Position numbers and translations under genes: made by a program. Below are positions 11,701-24,497 of a stretch of 64,000 nucleotides of DNA, in pieces. A model generated the notes under the pieces. It ran no database searches. It saw only the letters and a program-made list of their open reading frames with translations, and was not told where the DNA came from. Numbering within the stretch: the first letter of the stretch is position 1; every line of letters begins with the position of its first letter. The stretch lies in the NCBI RefSeq assembly GCF_019279795.1, contig NC_056747.1, forward strand, positions 1,003,702,432 through 1,003,766,431, in the 5' to 3' direction. The stretch is from Protopterus annectens (Eukaryota; Chordata; Ceratodontiformes; Protopteridae).

Positions 11701-14247
11701 CAATTCATATCTGAGGAAATTGAGAAAGCTACAGAGTGCTGCGAGACATGTCTTCAGTCCTCTCCTGAAGCACCAGATTTGGAGGGAAGGTCAATGTCTT
11801 CCATATATAGGGCACCACTGTTCACCACCCAGGAGTTTGTAGCTCTCCCTAATTTCGGCTCAGTTTAGCAGAGCAAGGGGAAGGTAGCAGAGGATGTGTA
11901 CTCTCTCCAGTGGCATGTGAGGTTCCTATATACATTCTCACCATTTTCACTGAATCAACATCATACTGCAAAGTTAAGAGGAAAAAACAAATTAGCCTGA
12001 TTAACCATTGGTGTCTATAAAGGGTATGGTTTTAAATAATAAGTTCTCTAACATTAAAGTAAACATTCCCAAAGTAACCCTCAAACAATGTTCTGACTTC
12101 CATCTTAATCTTACAGTAGATACAGCTACAAGGACTATGAAGACAGAACTGCTTCACTAAAAGAATATAGGCTTAATTTTGTCTCATCCTGCCAAGTAAG
12201 TCAAAGTCTTGCCCTAGAATAAAAATGAAAAGATAGCTGTTTACATTTCCATTAGAGATACTAATTAGCTAACATACATGAGTTGCTAAAAGGCCTCTAA
12301 TTCAGTTTAAATTTTGGATACACTGTAGCTTCTGTTAGACACTCCACTTTTAAACATTATCTGGAATCTTAATATCCAGAACTAATAAAATGAGAATTCA
12401 CATAACTGCTGTGCTTATGATGGTTTCCAGACAGTCAACCAATGGATGTTTTGATTAGTGCACTTTAGTCCTAAAAACATGTTAAAAATCAGTTGATGAC
12501 GCAATAGAATACATTTTTTTTTTCAAACAGAGGAGGCTTCTCTCACTGGAGTCCCTCAAATAATGTTGTAGCATACTGAGTATTAAAAAAGAAAAATTTG
12601 CCTTTAGTGGTAAATGAATTTTTAGGCAGTCAAGTGCACTGATTCTGGTTTAGTTGTACTCAGCTGCAATTAATAGTCTGATTAATTGCTTGTATATAAG
12701 AGCTTTTCTCATCACCTTTTGTGTTTGTCTGCATTAATGTACATTTCATCATAAACGTTAATGAATAGGACTGAGACAAAATCTACAATTCAATGTTTTG
12801 TTTGTCACACTACTTCCTGCTTAACTGGTGCATCCTGACTGCATCCGTGTGTGCATTTATGCACGTTAAATAACATATATGCTATAAACTTCATTTATCA
12901 TACTGTACCGAAACAGCAAATTACCTTCTTCACTAATATTCACTTAAACCCATTTAGGTTAGAATTCTAGTATAGTACTTTAATCAAACAGACAAGGTCC
13001 CTGCCTGTCCCTACATTGTTACAATATAGTACTTTAAAAATGTGTCCTAGCATATTTAGAGCATAATCAGTATATCTCCCAATGATCAGTAAGCTTGTTC
13101 AAAGCAAAGAAAGGAAAACAAGCTTACATGCTTCTCAAGGGATATAACTAGTGAAGGGATTTTTGAAGATTTATCATGAGGCCATGTGGAAACCACTTCT
13201 ACAACCAAGACCAAAACAGAAGTACAGTTTTCCAGTCTGGGCTACACAGAAATAAAACAGTTTGGTTTGGAAATGATTGTAGTCAAAATACAGAAAATTA
13301 ACACTAAAATTAATGATTTCATGCTTAAATTACTTCAGACAGAAATAAGAAAGGAAGGAGAATGCTGCATTAACATGGCATTTAGACTCAACTCTGCAAT
13401 TCCAGGAACTAAATACTCAACTGAAAACCCACTGTGTGTACCTGGAAGCCAAATGAAAATCTGGTCAACAACAGGACAACGCAAGGCAGAACAAATATCC
13501 AAGTAATGGAAATTTCATAAAGCTGAAGAGTCTCAACTCTTCAGAATTTATTAAGAAAATAGTTACATAACTGGAGTGTCTTGCCTGAAAAAAAAGTTGA
13601 AAATAGGGTGAGTGCAAAAAAATCTTTTCATAAAGACCTGTTATGACAATTCAGTAACTTTAGCATATTAAAACTAGGTTTGAAACCTATACAATAAAAG
13701 AAGTGCTAACTGTAGTGTGGTGTGGAAGTTCAGCCAGTTGTGGGGATTGTATTCCGCTAGGATATTTGTTAAGCAAGACTTTTCAGTAGCCGTAATGGGA
13801 AGGAGGCATCAGTTTTTTCTTTCTATGAAAGAATGTGCAGTGAAAGGATAGAAATTTTAACTTCTGTACTCATCTCGCCAAAGATATTTATTGATCAGTA
13901 AAATGTTTGCAAAGTCTTGAAAATAATAAAGAACCTTCAGCTGAATCGACTTTTGGACTAATCCAATAGAATGAGAATCCTTTCATTAACAAAATGATTC
14001 ACCTGGTCAAAAATAAAACTAATGATCACTGTGCCTTTTTCAAGCATAACAGGAAAAGAAAGACAAGGTGGTTCTGCTGCTTGAGGAATGGGGTTGGAGA
14101 GATTGTTTCAAGAAGCAACAAGCTGGATACATTTGGGACGACTGCTGCAGGAACTGGCCTGTTGCAGAGAATTAGAATCACTTATTTGAACAGTACTATC
14201 TTGTGGACTTTTTCCTCTCAAGTTAACCAATGTCATTTAAATAACTT
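11701..14247. other. Long stretch with no recognisable gene or repeat
   Basis: AT-rich sequence with no motif I recognise. A 106-codon plus-strand frame (13186-13506) and an 86-codon one (13994-14254) have no recognisable domain, no good splice sites and no support beyond length. A TATATAAG string at 12692-12699 is unsupported as a promoter. This may be unique intronic or intergenic host DNA, or very old repeats. Confidence 0.5.
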
Positions 14248-14280
14248 GATCTGATGTTGTCAATTTTCATTCATTCCTTA

Positions 14281-14367
14281 ATAAGTGGGTTTGGATCTGA
14301 CCCTCGGTTCCAACTCAGCCTCTTTTCACAATGGAACTCTTGAGCTCCTCCCTTACCCATAATGTCT
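14281..14367 (+). repeat. DIRS fossil 1, left inverted terminal repeat
   Basis: This block begins AAGTGGGTTTGGATCTGACC and includes GGAACTCTTGAGCTCCTCCC and TTACCCATAATG. It is the reverse complement, with some differences, of 18849-18944. A related lone copy occurs at 53190-53285. Confidence 0.85.
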
Positions 14368-14598
14368 ATGTGCCTAACATACCTCAGATCTAATTTGCCG
14401 CCTTCATGTATGGATGTGGTCACTCTGAGCTCTCGTGAGTTAACCAGTTAAGTGAATTAACTACTTAATTACTTATATTTTTCTGTCCTTGCCTTGTGCA
14501 AATCATTTTCTGTATATATTCTTTATCCTAAGCTATTTTAGTGTATTTCTAAACTACCAAAACATTTCTTCTTTATGCTATATATTAGATATCTCATT

Positions 14599-15780
14599 AA
14601 GATGGCTGAAAAGCCTTCAGGCTTTAAGAAGTGTAAGCAGTGTAGGCACAAGATTCCACCTTCTAATGCACATGATTTGTGTGTCTATTGTGTGGGCCCT
14701 GTTCATTTAAAAGTTGACTGTAAGATCTGCAAAGCTTTTAACCCTTGTGATTTGGTAGACCACAAGAATAAACTTATTCTGAAAGGTCTTCTCCCTATGA
14801 CATTCTTGGAATCACTATCTAGAGCTCCACCCTCCAAGCCTGATAAAAAAGAGGAGAGAAAAACGCAGCTGGATCTGTCTGTGTCCTCCACTCCTTCCTT
14901 TGATCTAACCACAGAGCCTGCTCACAAAGTTTCTAAAAGACTGGATCCAAACACTAAACCTTTGGATCCATTGGCATCAGATGTCTGATCTGTTTCATCA
15001 GATTCAATAGCCTTGGATCCAATCATTTACCTCAAATAAGGTATATGGCTTCTTTGGACCCTGCCCCTTCCTGACTGCCATCCCTTTTTGGAGAGATGTT
15101 AACATTCCAGGTTCCTTTCAGTGGCCTCATCTTCTCATTCTTCCAGGAGCCTGACAGAAGCTGATGTGGATAGGATGATGAGAAAGTCTGTCTTGGCACA
15201 GATTCAGACGGGAGTTCTCCTGGCTCCTATCCCTTCGGGTCCAGAGACCTTTACTAGTACATTATTGCCATCTTGGCTTCTTCTCTGATCTGACCTGTGG
15301 TTTCATAGCCCTTGGATCACATTCTTCTGGGACCATCTGTATCAGATTCAATGATTGTTGTGTCTTCAGCTCCAATGCATTCTCTGAGTGCACGAGCTCT
15401 GAACGTGCTGGAGCCAGACTTTTCTCAGAGCGAAAGTGTCATTGTTGGGTCTGAGGTGTTAGAGTTGACTCCAAAGTTGTTGGAGCCATCTTTACCCCAC
15501 GGAGTCTCATCACTGGGCAGCTTGACCCCAACTTCTGCCTTGGGAAGACTGCCTTTGTATCAGAGGGAGCCAATGGTCCAGAAGCATGTCTTCTCAGCTC
15601 TATCAGCCTCCTTATCACTGGAGCACTCTGCCTTTGAGGTAGTGGAGAGAGTGTTCTCTGCTTCTGGAGGATGGATCGTTCAACCTCCCTTGGATCTGCT
15701 CTTTGGATCTCATATATCTTTGTGCCTTGAGACTTATCACTCTGTTTCACAGGGACAGCCAGACCAAAGTCTCTAGGCTA
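14599..15780 (+). pseudogene. DIRS fossil 1, gag-like gene
   Basis: The frame from about 14599 starts 'MAEKPSGFKKCKQCRHKIPP' and carries a tight Cys/His cluster (CKQC, H..C..C, H...C..C) over its first 50 residues. This is the arrangement typical of the first ORF of vertebrate DIRS elements. It is followed by a Ser/Pro/Asp-rich region with repeated 'LDP' triplets. The protein would act as a nucleic-acid-binding structural protein. It is part of a broken fossil. Confidence 0.7.
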
Positions 15781-16899
15781 CCCAGCAGTGCAGTATATAC
15801 TTATTTCTTCTGATACTTCTCCAGAACATCACACTGAAGAAGTCCCTAGGAAGAGAAAGTGCAAGAGGAGGCACTTAGATGCTCCTCAAGAGTAGGTCAC
15901 TAAACATGCTGATTTTGATGAGGGGGAAGAGTCCCCAAGATCACTACCTGATGACGTCTCCTTTGTACACATCCTGGAAATCCTCAATCAATGGAGGAAA
16001 ATGGTCTGCTGATAACCCTTCCCAAGAGAAATTGGTATGCTTGGAAGCCTTTGGGTCTGGCCCATCTACCTCCTGGGTGACTCCACCCACCAACAAGCTC
16101 ATTGATTCGATCTCTAGACAGGTGTGGAAGGAACCCAACTCTATTGAGCTGATCCCCAAGAGGCCAGATAAGATCGGAGTACCATGAAATAAAGCAAGGG
16201 AATACCAGTAGATGCCATGGTCATAGCAACAGTCACATAAAAAGAACTTTCATAACAGAGTTCATCTGTCTATTCCCCATCAGGGAGTCCAGGGCATTGG
16301 ACAGATTTGGGAAGCATGTATCTGTTTCAGTGACCATTACACTCAGGTCACTGAATTATTTGGAAAACCTCACTAGATTTATGAGGGATTTGATTAAAGA
16401 ACTCTCCAAATCTGTCTCAGGGGACCAGTACTTCTTAGGCTCAGATTTGTACTGCCTCACAGTTGGCTACCCTACAATCAATCACAAATTTGTCTCTGAG
16501 GCTCATTTCACATGCAGCTGAAGGTACCTCAAGGTTAGCGGGCTTAGGCATTTCCATTAGGAGACATGCCTGGATGCACTTGTGTGATTTTGTGGAGCCC
16601 TTCATCAATGCCCCCTTTGACAGAAGTTCTTTGCTTGATCCTAAGGTAAAGAACATGCTCTCCGGGTGTGAGCAAGATGGTAAGACCCTGTCTGCACTGA
16701 GCATATTTTTTGACCCCCTCAAAGAACCAGGGTCCTTTCCAAAATCCATGTGGAGAAAGTTCCCTCAGGGGCAGAGGGAGAGACTCTAACAGAAGACACT
16801 GCCTGCATAGCAGAGGAGGTCCGCAGAGCCAGGAGTCTAGAGATTCCTTCTCTGACAGACCCTATCAGTGATCCTGAAAGGAGACCTGATTGTCAGCCT

Positions 16900-18225
16900 C
16901 TGGAGGCAGTGAGAGATCATCTAACCCTGCATCAGAGAGTCTGGCTAGACATTACAAAAGATACATTGGTGCAGTGGATTATTTCCAGATGTTATATAAT
17001 TCCCTTGTCCATACCCCCTCCTTTGACATTAAACAAAATTCCCAGAGTTCCACCCAGTCAGAGGAAAACTGCAACTCTAGAAATTAAAAAGCTGCTAGAA
17101 AAAAAGAGTCATCCAAGAGGTTTCCCCCAGACCAGATAAAATACAGAACTTACTCAAGATTCATTTTAGTGCTAAAGAAAACAGGAGACTGGAGACCAAT
17201 TTTGGATCTCAACAGTCTGAACAAATCAGTTTGGCATAGAATGTTCTAGATGGTCATGGTTCAGTCCATTTTGCCTTTCCTGCACAAGGATAACTGGATG
17301 GGGTCAACAGATCTTCAGAATGCTTACTATTCACAAAGATGAACAGACAATCCAGGAGATACCTATGCTTCTGGTTGGGAGCCAGTCATTATCAATTCAG
17401 AGCACTGCCCTTTTTTCTCACCACATCCCCCAGGGTGTTCATCAAATGTATGGCAGTAGTAGCAGCTCACTTGAGACTGCAGGGATTCTGGGTGTTTCCG
17501 TATTTGGACAACTGGTTCATAACTGCTCCGACCGGGCAACTTCTGATAAAAGCACAAGACTATATACTTCAGATTTCTTCTCATCTAAGAATTACCATCA
17601 ACCACAACAAATCTCAGTTAGAACCATCTCAGACATTAGAGTTCATAGGGATCTTGTTTAATACAATATCAATAACAGCCTCCCTTCCTTTACCAAGGGT
17701 ACAAACTATTCGATTTCAAGTCAAAAATATAATTCAGAATTCTTCTGTATCAGCTTGATTGATTCTACAAGCCTCTGGGTCAATGTCAGCTGTAATAGTT
17801 CTAGTTCTGCTAGAAAGATTCCATATGAGAATTCTAAAGTGGACCTTAGCAACTCAGTGTTCCATTCTACAGCAACATTTGTCCACTTAGATCAGGTTAA
17901 CTCAGGCAGGCAAAAAATACCTCTTGTGGTGGATTCACTCAGATCAGATTTTACAAGGCCATCCCTTCATTCTTCCTCAGCCCAAAGCCATAGTTACCAT
18001 GGATACTTCCCACATTGGGTGGGGGACACTTCTTGGGAAAGACAGTCCAAGGCACATGGTCACCTGAAGAGTCTAGCATACATATCAATGTCCTGGAAAT
18101 GACAGCAGTACACCTAGCATTGTAGGCCTTTCAGGACTCCCTCCTTTCCAGGACTAATGTGATTCAAATGGACAATATGTCAGTGATATGGTACATCGAC
18201 AAACAAGGAGGGGTCAGATCTTACC
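16900..18225 (+). pseudogene. DIRS fossil 1, RT and RNase H region
   Basis: RT signatures of the DIRS type are seen: 'DWRPILDLNSLNKSVW' near 17190-17236, 'WMGSTDLQNAYY' near 17296-17331, 'PRVFIKCMAVVAAHLRLQG' near 17430-17487 and 'YLDNWF' near 17500. An RNase H-like stretch follows, with 'DNMSVIWYIDKQGG' near 18170-18212. The order RT then RNase H then recombinase is that of DIRS. The gene is broken. Confidence 0.75.
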
Positions 18226-18640
18226 CCTTTACATATTGCATTTGTTGGACATTCACAAAAAGTTGCATTTCTATTTGCATAGGACAAAGAATTTCAGAAA
18301 AACAGATCAATTGTTTGTTTCTTTTGTTGAATCGGAATTAGGCAAGCCAGTTGCAAAAGTAACTTTAGTCAAGTGGTTGATTGCTTGCATATTCTTTGTT
18401 TATAACAAATTGGGCTTTCTCATTCAACCAGGTCTGTTTCAACATCATCAGTATTTTTATCCAGGGCTGCCATGAATGATATCTGTGCAGCTGCAGCTTG
18501 GGCTAATCCTCATACCTTTATTACTCATTACAAACTGGATCTTGTCTTGAGGGGAATAGCAGAAACAGTACTCAGGAATATCCTTCCTTATAGTCCTCCC
18601 AGGAATTCAGGTAGCTGGGGACTCTGTCCTTTTTGTTGAG
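18226..18640 (+). pseudogene. DIRS fossil 1, tyrosine recombinase remnant
   Basis: The frame near 18260-18340 reads 'YLHRTKNFRKTDQLFVSF', closely matching 'YVDRTKSFRSSDKLLISC' of the second DIRS element at 29068-29121. That block precedes the catalytic Arg/His-x-x-Arg/Tyr region of DIRS recombinases. The later part runs to about 18600, just before the internal complementary region. Confidence 0.6.
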
Positions 18641-18706
18641 GAATGAATGAAAATTGACAATATCAGATTAAGAATTTATTTATGTACTCACCATGTTCCA
18701 TCTCCT
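18637..18706 (+). repeat. DIRS fossil 1, internal complementary region
   Basis: 18637-18670 is the reverse complement of the outer left end (14248-14280; shared core TTGTCAATTTTCATTCATTC). 18681-18706 is the reverse complement of the outer right end (18971-18996; shared core GGTGAGTACATAA). The two halves lie side by side, as expected of the region that templates the joining of DIRS ends into a circle. Confidence 0.8.
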
Positions 18707-18848
18707 GGAAGAACAAGATGGTTATAAAGGAACCAATGTTCCTCTTTTTCTTTTGAGCTCAGGTAATGGTTTCTCCTACTAGTGTTCTAATATTCTTATG
18801 AAGCTATAAGGCCAGCAAACAAGATCTGAGTTATGTTAGAGGAATAGA

Positions 18849-18944
18849 GCATTATGGGTAAGGGAGGAGCTCAAGAGTTCCAGTAGCCATGAGCTAGAAA
18901 AAGCAGCCGAGTCAGATCCAAAGGTCAGATCCAAACCCACTTGT
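18849..18944 (+). repeat. DIRS fossil 1, right inverted terminal repeat
   Basis: This includes CATTATGGGTAAGGGAGGAG and GGTCAGATCCAAACCCACTT, the reverse complement of the left repeat at 14281-14367. Confidence 0.85.
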
Positions 18945-18998
18945 TGAGAAAGAATAAACATGGCCAACACAGATGGAATGTTATGGTGAGTACATAAC

Positions 18999-20360
18999 TT
19001 CTTTTTTTTATTGTCATCATTCATCCAGCAACATACAAACCACAGAGTCATGTGTTATTTAGCTGTTTGACAGTGTGCTGTCTTATATATTACATTAAAG
19101 CTGTTAATGTGTTACATTCAGCCATTTAAAGGCATGACCATTTCTGGAAACAGTGTTATAAATTCAGGTGGCAAAACATTAACCTTCACTTTACTTCATT
19201 GACTGAAGAAAGTTAACAAGCAGACCTAATTTTCCTGCTTGGTATCCCTCACTCATTTATGCATAATAAATTGGATTTGTTGGACTGCTCATATGATGTT
19301 TGTGAATTATGCTCCACCCATGATATGTAACCCAGTAGTAGTGATGTTTTAAGCTATAGCCAAGTCAATGGGAAGGTTTATGCATGCATTGTCACTGAGC
19401 AGAGTTGTTCATGCAAGGTAATAAACTGTATATTTACTGTGTGTGGCTTCATCAATAAATGCTGTTGGGACTATAAGATTATCTTATAGCATAGTACAAC
19501 ACTGTCAACCTCCACATTTTAGTCACATTGCAATTATCCTGCAGTGAAATGGGAACAAGCTTGATATTTTTAAAATGAAAAAAAAAAAACAATAATACTC
19601 ATATATGGATGCATAAATATTATTTTATTAAAACAGAGATGAAAATAAAAATGAATGTTTGCATTTCTGATTAAGTAAGGCATTTCCAGGGTCTTTTGCT
19701 AACAGCACTTTAAACCATTTTAAATAAAGTACTAGAATAACTTCTCAGAAATGAACCAGTTAGTTTAAAAAAAACAAACTACAAAGCACCTCATGTTGGC
19801 TAGACAGCTACTATCTAGAAAATCATAGCAGGTATCCTTCCCATTTGAAATGTTACTGTAAAGTACAAGTGACACATAGTGACAGAGCCATTTCTACAGA
19901 TGCTATTATTTCTTAAAAACAGCTAAAAAAAACTTCTATGAAAGCTTCTATGAAAGTTCGTTTATAGAGGCTATGATGATTCTGTTATAGATGATGTCCA
20001 AGAAGAGGTAATTACAGGTAAGAAGGAAAGACACAGAAAATTTGGCTTAGGTACTTAAACTGAGTTTCTCAAGAGCCCCATGAGAAGCTCAAAACTTACA
20101 AGATTGAGCTCAAATGCTTGAATATTATATGCTTGAACCAACAAAAACAGAACAGTGTGTCTTTTTGCTAGAATCTGAATTGTGCAGGATCACAGCATGG
20201 TAAGGATTGGGGTATTGATCCTTTCCCCACTATGGTATGATCCCAGAGTTGGAATATTTAAGTAGGAGTTTTGTGTGCGTTTTTGAGCTTAAAACATTTT
20301 CAGATTTTTGGTTTGATCTTGTAAGTTTCAAGCTTCTCTTCTTTCAAGATTTCAATCTAG

Positions 20361-20361
<1 letters not shown>
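18999..20361. other. No gene or known repeat recognised
   Basis: AT-rich DNA between the DIRS fossil and the microsatellite cluster. No open frame of note, no splice-flanked exon and no repeat recognised. A 'TGGTATGATCC' stretch near 20230 leads into AT-rich sequence before the array. Confidence 0.5.

Positions 20362-20406
<45 letters not shown>
20362..20406. repeat. (TA)n microsatellite
   Basis: About 22 TA units directly precede a foldback-type element, as at 20853-20907. Confidence 0.95.
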
Positions 20407-20409
<3 letters not shown>

Positions 20410-20604
20410 TCGACTTTTCAGAAAGTCAACTTTCATATGGCCGAGACCATATGATCAACTTTCAGAATGACAACTATGTAAAGTAAACATAAACACACAA
20501 CAAACACTTACCTTAAACTTTTAGCCCCCCCCTGCATCCCCAGTGGGGGGCTGTGCCCCCAAAACCCCCTGTAACTTAAATATACCAACTCCGAGATCGC
20601 ACTA
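20407..20604 (+). mobile_element. Half of a foldback/MITE-like element
   Basis: This begins GGTCGACTTTTCAGAAAGTC at the edge of a (TA)n array. It contains short internal palindromes (CATATGGCCGAGACCATATG) and a G/C-run section (CCCAGTGGGGGGCTGTGCCC). It ends with CTTAAATATACCAACTCCGA GATCGCACT, which recurs in both arms of the foldback element at 30984-31447. The second arm is missing; a (CA)n array follows instead. It is probably a relative of that family. Confidence 0.5.
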
Positions 20605-20606
20605 CA

Positions 20607-20644
<38 letters not shown>
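20605..20644. repeat. (CA)n microsatellite
   Basis: About 19 CA units replace the second arm of the preceding element. Confidence 0.95.
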
Positions 20645-20645
<1 letters not shown>

Positions 20646-20766
20646 TGGCCTTAGGTGCGAGTGTGCATGTTGAGTGTGTGCTGTTGATGAACTATCACGG
20701 CAGGGCTAACCTGACCCCATGTGCAAAATGGGAAAAAGGGTTTGTGGATGGATGGATATATATACC

Positions 20767-21449
<683 letters not shown>

Positions 21450-21510
<61 letters not shown>
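21450..21510. repeat. (TA)n microsatellite, right part of the split array
   Basis: About 30 TA units follow the foldback element directly. The next 380 bases (21511-21892) hold no gene. A degenerate TTAGGG-like patch (GGGTTAGAGG, GTGTTAGGGC) lies at 21728-21765. Confidence 0.9.
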
Positions 21511-21516
<6 letters not shown>

Positions 21517-22204
21517 GAGTATGTGTTGATTTATGTAAATGCACAAGCATCGAAACACAGGACTTTGATGCTATCACTTCTAAAATCAACATATCATTAA
21601 AAAATGAAAGGATTGTAAAAGAAAAACAAGTATTTTCCTTTTGCAACCTGTTACCCAAAATCATACCACTAAATTTAGATATATTTTACTAAAGTGGTAA
21701 AGGACTTTTCTAAGGTAAGGTGTAAGGTTGGGTTAGAGGCAAGTTTAGTGTTAGGGCTAGGATTAGCATACATTGGTAAGGATGAGCAGGTGGGCTTTGC
21801 CAGAATTTAAAAAGTATTTTAGAATGCACACATGGTCTGCAAGGTGTTTGTGTTTATGACAACTGAATTAAGGGGGCTTTTGCTTGTAATATATACAAGC
21901 CTCTGTGGATTATATCCTGCCAGGGATATAACACCCAGTCAGCTTCGAAAGTTTCAGAGCTCCTTCCATGGGCCTAAACTGTCAAGCAGGTTGAGTTGAG
22001 CTGACTAATAGACAAGTTTAGATGTGAAGCCCTTCAGAGCTTTACTGCCACTGAAGAATATGCTCCTCTGAGGTTTTCGAGGATTGATACTAGGCTTGTG
22101 CCTTCCTTTGCTGGGCATATAAATTCCATTTGGGGGAAAAATTTCCACTCTCTAAATGTTGTTATGTTTTCTTAGTTTCCAGTTCAGGAAAGTTATTTTA
22201 AAGA

Positions 22205-23768
22205 TAGGACTGTTTTGTTTTAATGGACTGCCTCATGCCTGTAATGTATGTTTACCATAACCTACTATTAAACAAACTAAAGGCTCACTCCCTCGATGCT
22301 CAAGCCATACAATGGTTTAGGTCTTATCTGGAAAATAGACAGCAAGCAGTACTTTGGAATAACAATCTGTCTTCACTACTTCCAGTAAATATTGGAGTAC
22401 CCCAGGGCTCTATCCTAGGTCCCCTACTCTTCTCCTTATTTATTAATAACTTACACATGAACTTACCTCAAGCCACCTGCATTCAATATGCTGATGACTC
22501 CACTTTAATCTGCACAGCCAAGAATATATCCTCTCTCCACTCCCTTACCCAAACTGTTTTTCAGAATGTGGAAAACTGGTTTATGCAACACTGCCTCCTC
22601 CTTAATCCCAAAAAAACAAAACTACTGCTTTTTACTCCTACTCATAAATCACCCATCCCTTTCTTCTCTATAACCTCTAACAATGGTACCAACATCAACC
22701 CAGAGACTACAACCCGCCTACTAGGTGTAACTATTGATAATCATCTCAACTACGATGAACACATAAACTCTACTATAAAGTCTGTTAACAGAAAACTTGG
22801 CACCTTCTATAGAATAAAACCCTTCCTTACCCCTTCTGCAAGGAAAGCAATTGCCCAAACCCACCTTATTTCTACCCTCTTCTATGCCTCTGTTATATAT
22901 ACCAACCTATCCAAAAACAACCTCTCCAAACTCTCCACCTGTTATAATAGTATAGCTAGATTCATCACATGTTCCCCCTTTAAAACTCACCACTGCCTTA
23001 ACCTCAAACAACTTGGATGGCTAGAACTGAAAAACCAGATACTCTTTCAACAATTACTTATTACACACAAGACCCTGTACCACCCTAACAACACCCCTAT
23101 CCTCACTGATCTAATTACACCATATACTAATCTAGCTACACTACGCTCTGCTAACAAGCGTCTAGTTTCCTCAAATAAAGCCAACAACAAAGCCAGGGAT
23201 TCACTTTTCTCAAACACTGCAGGAAAATTCTGGAATCGGCTCCCTGCTGAATTATCTACCCTTGCTTCTACTTCTCTTTTTAAAAAAACATCTTAAAGAA
23301 CATCTGAAAGCTCATTGGCTTTGTCCATGTACTAACCCAGACTGACTTCTTTTTCTCCTTCTATTCTTAACCCTATCCCTTCTCCTTTAACCTGTACTTC
23401 CAAATCATACTACTACTCTTCCTCTTGAATAACACAATGACATATATATTCTCTTTCCTATAACTATGACTTGCTCATACCATTTAGTGTGATTTGTAGA
23501 ATTGTTTTTAGTTTAGTTTTTTATAGAATTGTTTATTTAATTTCCACTAATACTGTTTAGTACACAAATGTATTATTATAACTGTTCACTAGACCATTGC
23601 TACCTCTGTATTTATTCTTAATAGTTCTATGTATTGTTAACTGTCTCAATATTCATGTTTGGAGCTTTTCTCCCCGGGCCTCTACTGAAAATGGACATAT
23701 ATCCAGCTAGACTAGCCCGGTCAACAAATGTAAAATAAAATAAAATAAAATAAAATAAATAAATAAAT
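22205..23768 (+). mobile_element. L2-like LINE, 5'-truncated, family with a CCCGGG tail box
   Basis: A 5'-truncated non-LTR element with one long RT frame and a 3' UTR holding GGAGCTTTTCTCCCCGGGC, GAAAATGGAC and GTCAACAAATG, ending in (AAAAT)n and (AAAT)n repeats. The same tail occurs at 28295-28400, 50221-50330 and 54735-54800 (all antisense) and, diverged, at 53790-53875. The copy sits between the left repeat and the gag-like region of DIRS fossil 2, so it inserted later. The long open frame suggests a fairly recent insertion. Confidence 0.8.
22223..23296 (+). CDS. L2-like LINE ORF2 fragment, reverse transcriptase
   Basis: An uninterrupted 357-codon frame covers the RT palm to the C terminus. 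'NIGVPQGSILGPLLFSLFIN' spans residues 56-75 (motif IV) and 'YADDSTLI' residues 89-96, so both active-site Asp residues are kept. 'LNPKKTKLLLF' follows about 20 residues on. The end carries 'AGKFWNRLPAEL', the usual C-terminal block of L2/CR1-type ORF2. The endonuclease and the front of the RT are missing, so the Met is not a natural start and the product cannot act alone. In a live element this enzyme primes reverse transcription on nicked target DNA. The closest relative here is at 50773-51528. Confidence 0.85.
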   Translation: MDCLMPVMYVYHNLLLNKLKAHSLDAQAIQWFRSYLENRQQAVLWNNNLSSLLPVNIGVPQGSILGPLLFSLFINNLHMNLPQATCIQYADDSTLICTAKNISSLHSLTQTVFQNVENWFMQHCLLLNPKKTKLLLFTPTHKSPIPFFSITSNNGTNINPETTTRLLGVTIDNHLNYDEHINSTIKSVNRKLGTFYRIKPFLTPSARKAIAQTHLISTLFYASVIYTNLSKNNLSKLSTCYNSIARFITCSPFKTHHCLNLKQLGWLELKNQILFQQLLITHKTLYHPNNTPILTDLITPYTNLATLRSANKRLVSSNKANNKARDSLFSNTAGKFWNRLPAELSTLASTSLFKKTS

Positions 23769-24254
23769 GAAACACTTGTTTTTCTCCTGTTTGTTTAAAG
23801 TAGTGTAAAGTAACTGAAAACATCTTTGTGTAGAGAAAGTGTATTTATTTTTATTTTGCGGGGCTGGGATAGTGCTTTAAAGAGCTTTTTATTGTGTTTT
23901 TCTGTCAGAAAGTAACTTTTGTGGACTAGTAACATTGACTTGGCTTGCCTTCCATGAGAAAGAAGCACCATTTTTAGCTTAGTCATGGAAGAGACTACTA
24001 GTCCCATAGTTGGTCCTTCTTCCAGCCACAAAAAGATAACATGAAGCAAATAGCTTTTACCACTACAGCAAGCTAGCAATTTGTCAGAGTCACAGGTGGG
24101 TGACTCTGCTGTGGGCATTTGCTGTATTCACAGCTGGATTATTGTCAAATGGTGCCCTAGGTAGGAGATCATACCCCGCACACATAGCAGCTTCCACTGG
24201 CAGCACTCCCTCTCCCCAGCCATTCCAATATCCCATTACTTGGCTATTTCTCCT

Positions 24255-24405
24255 ATTAGGCAGCTCATCCAAAGGAGGACACACTTAGGAGTGCAGCATC
24301 CCCATCCCCACTTAAAGACCATTCCATTGACATGGAGTAGGAGTAGAACCCACAGTGTTCAGCACCAAAGGCAAGTATACTACCTGTTGTTCTATTAATA
24401 CTGGT
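24255..24405 (-). repeat. tRNA-derived SINE candidate, antisense
   Basis: On the minus strand this holds an A-box-like GGTAGTATACTTGCC and a B-box-like GGGTTCTACTCC, followed by GTGCTGCACT-type sequence and CCTTTGGATGAG. It shares order and motifs with 11470-11700 (CTCATC..AAGGA.GACACA.T.AG.AGTGCA in plus orientation). It lies inside DIRS fossil 2. Confidence 0.5.
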
Positions 24406-24497
24406 TTCAAATTTGATAGCATAAACACTGATGATGGCCATTTGCTAAACAAAACAGTTGCACAGTGAAAATAGACTTAGTATGAACAACAGTAAAC

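Larger units (their letters stand above)
14248..18998 (+). mobile_element. DIRS-like tyrosine-recombinase retrotransposon, fossil 1
   Basis: A DIRS-family element with both ends visible. Inverted terminal repeats lie at about 14281-14367 and 18849-18944. Short outer extensions lie at 14248-14280 and 18971-18998, and an internal complementary region lies at about 18637-18706 and pairs with both. The parts in order are a gag-like gene with a Cys/His cluster, RT, RNase H and a tyrosine recombinase remnant. The element is broken, with at least several breaks, and is shorter than a typical DIRS. The inverted repeats are still similar along much of their length, so it looks moderately old. DIRS elements integrate through the recombinase and leave no target duplication. 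Confidence 0.85.

Noticed and set aside
12685-12705. TATA-box promoter (TATATAAGAGC)
   Set aside because: AT-rich DNA gives such strings by chance. No transcript, start motif or gene follows.
13186-13506. 106-codon frame as a gene
   Set aside because: No domain, no splice signals, low-complexity Thr/Lys start; length alone does not support it.
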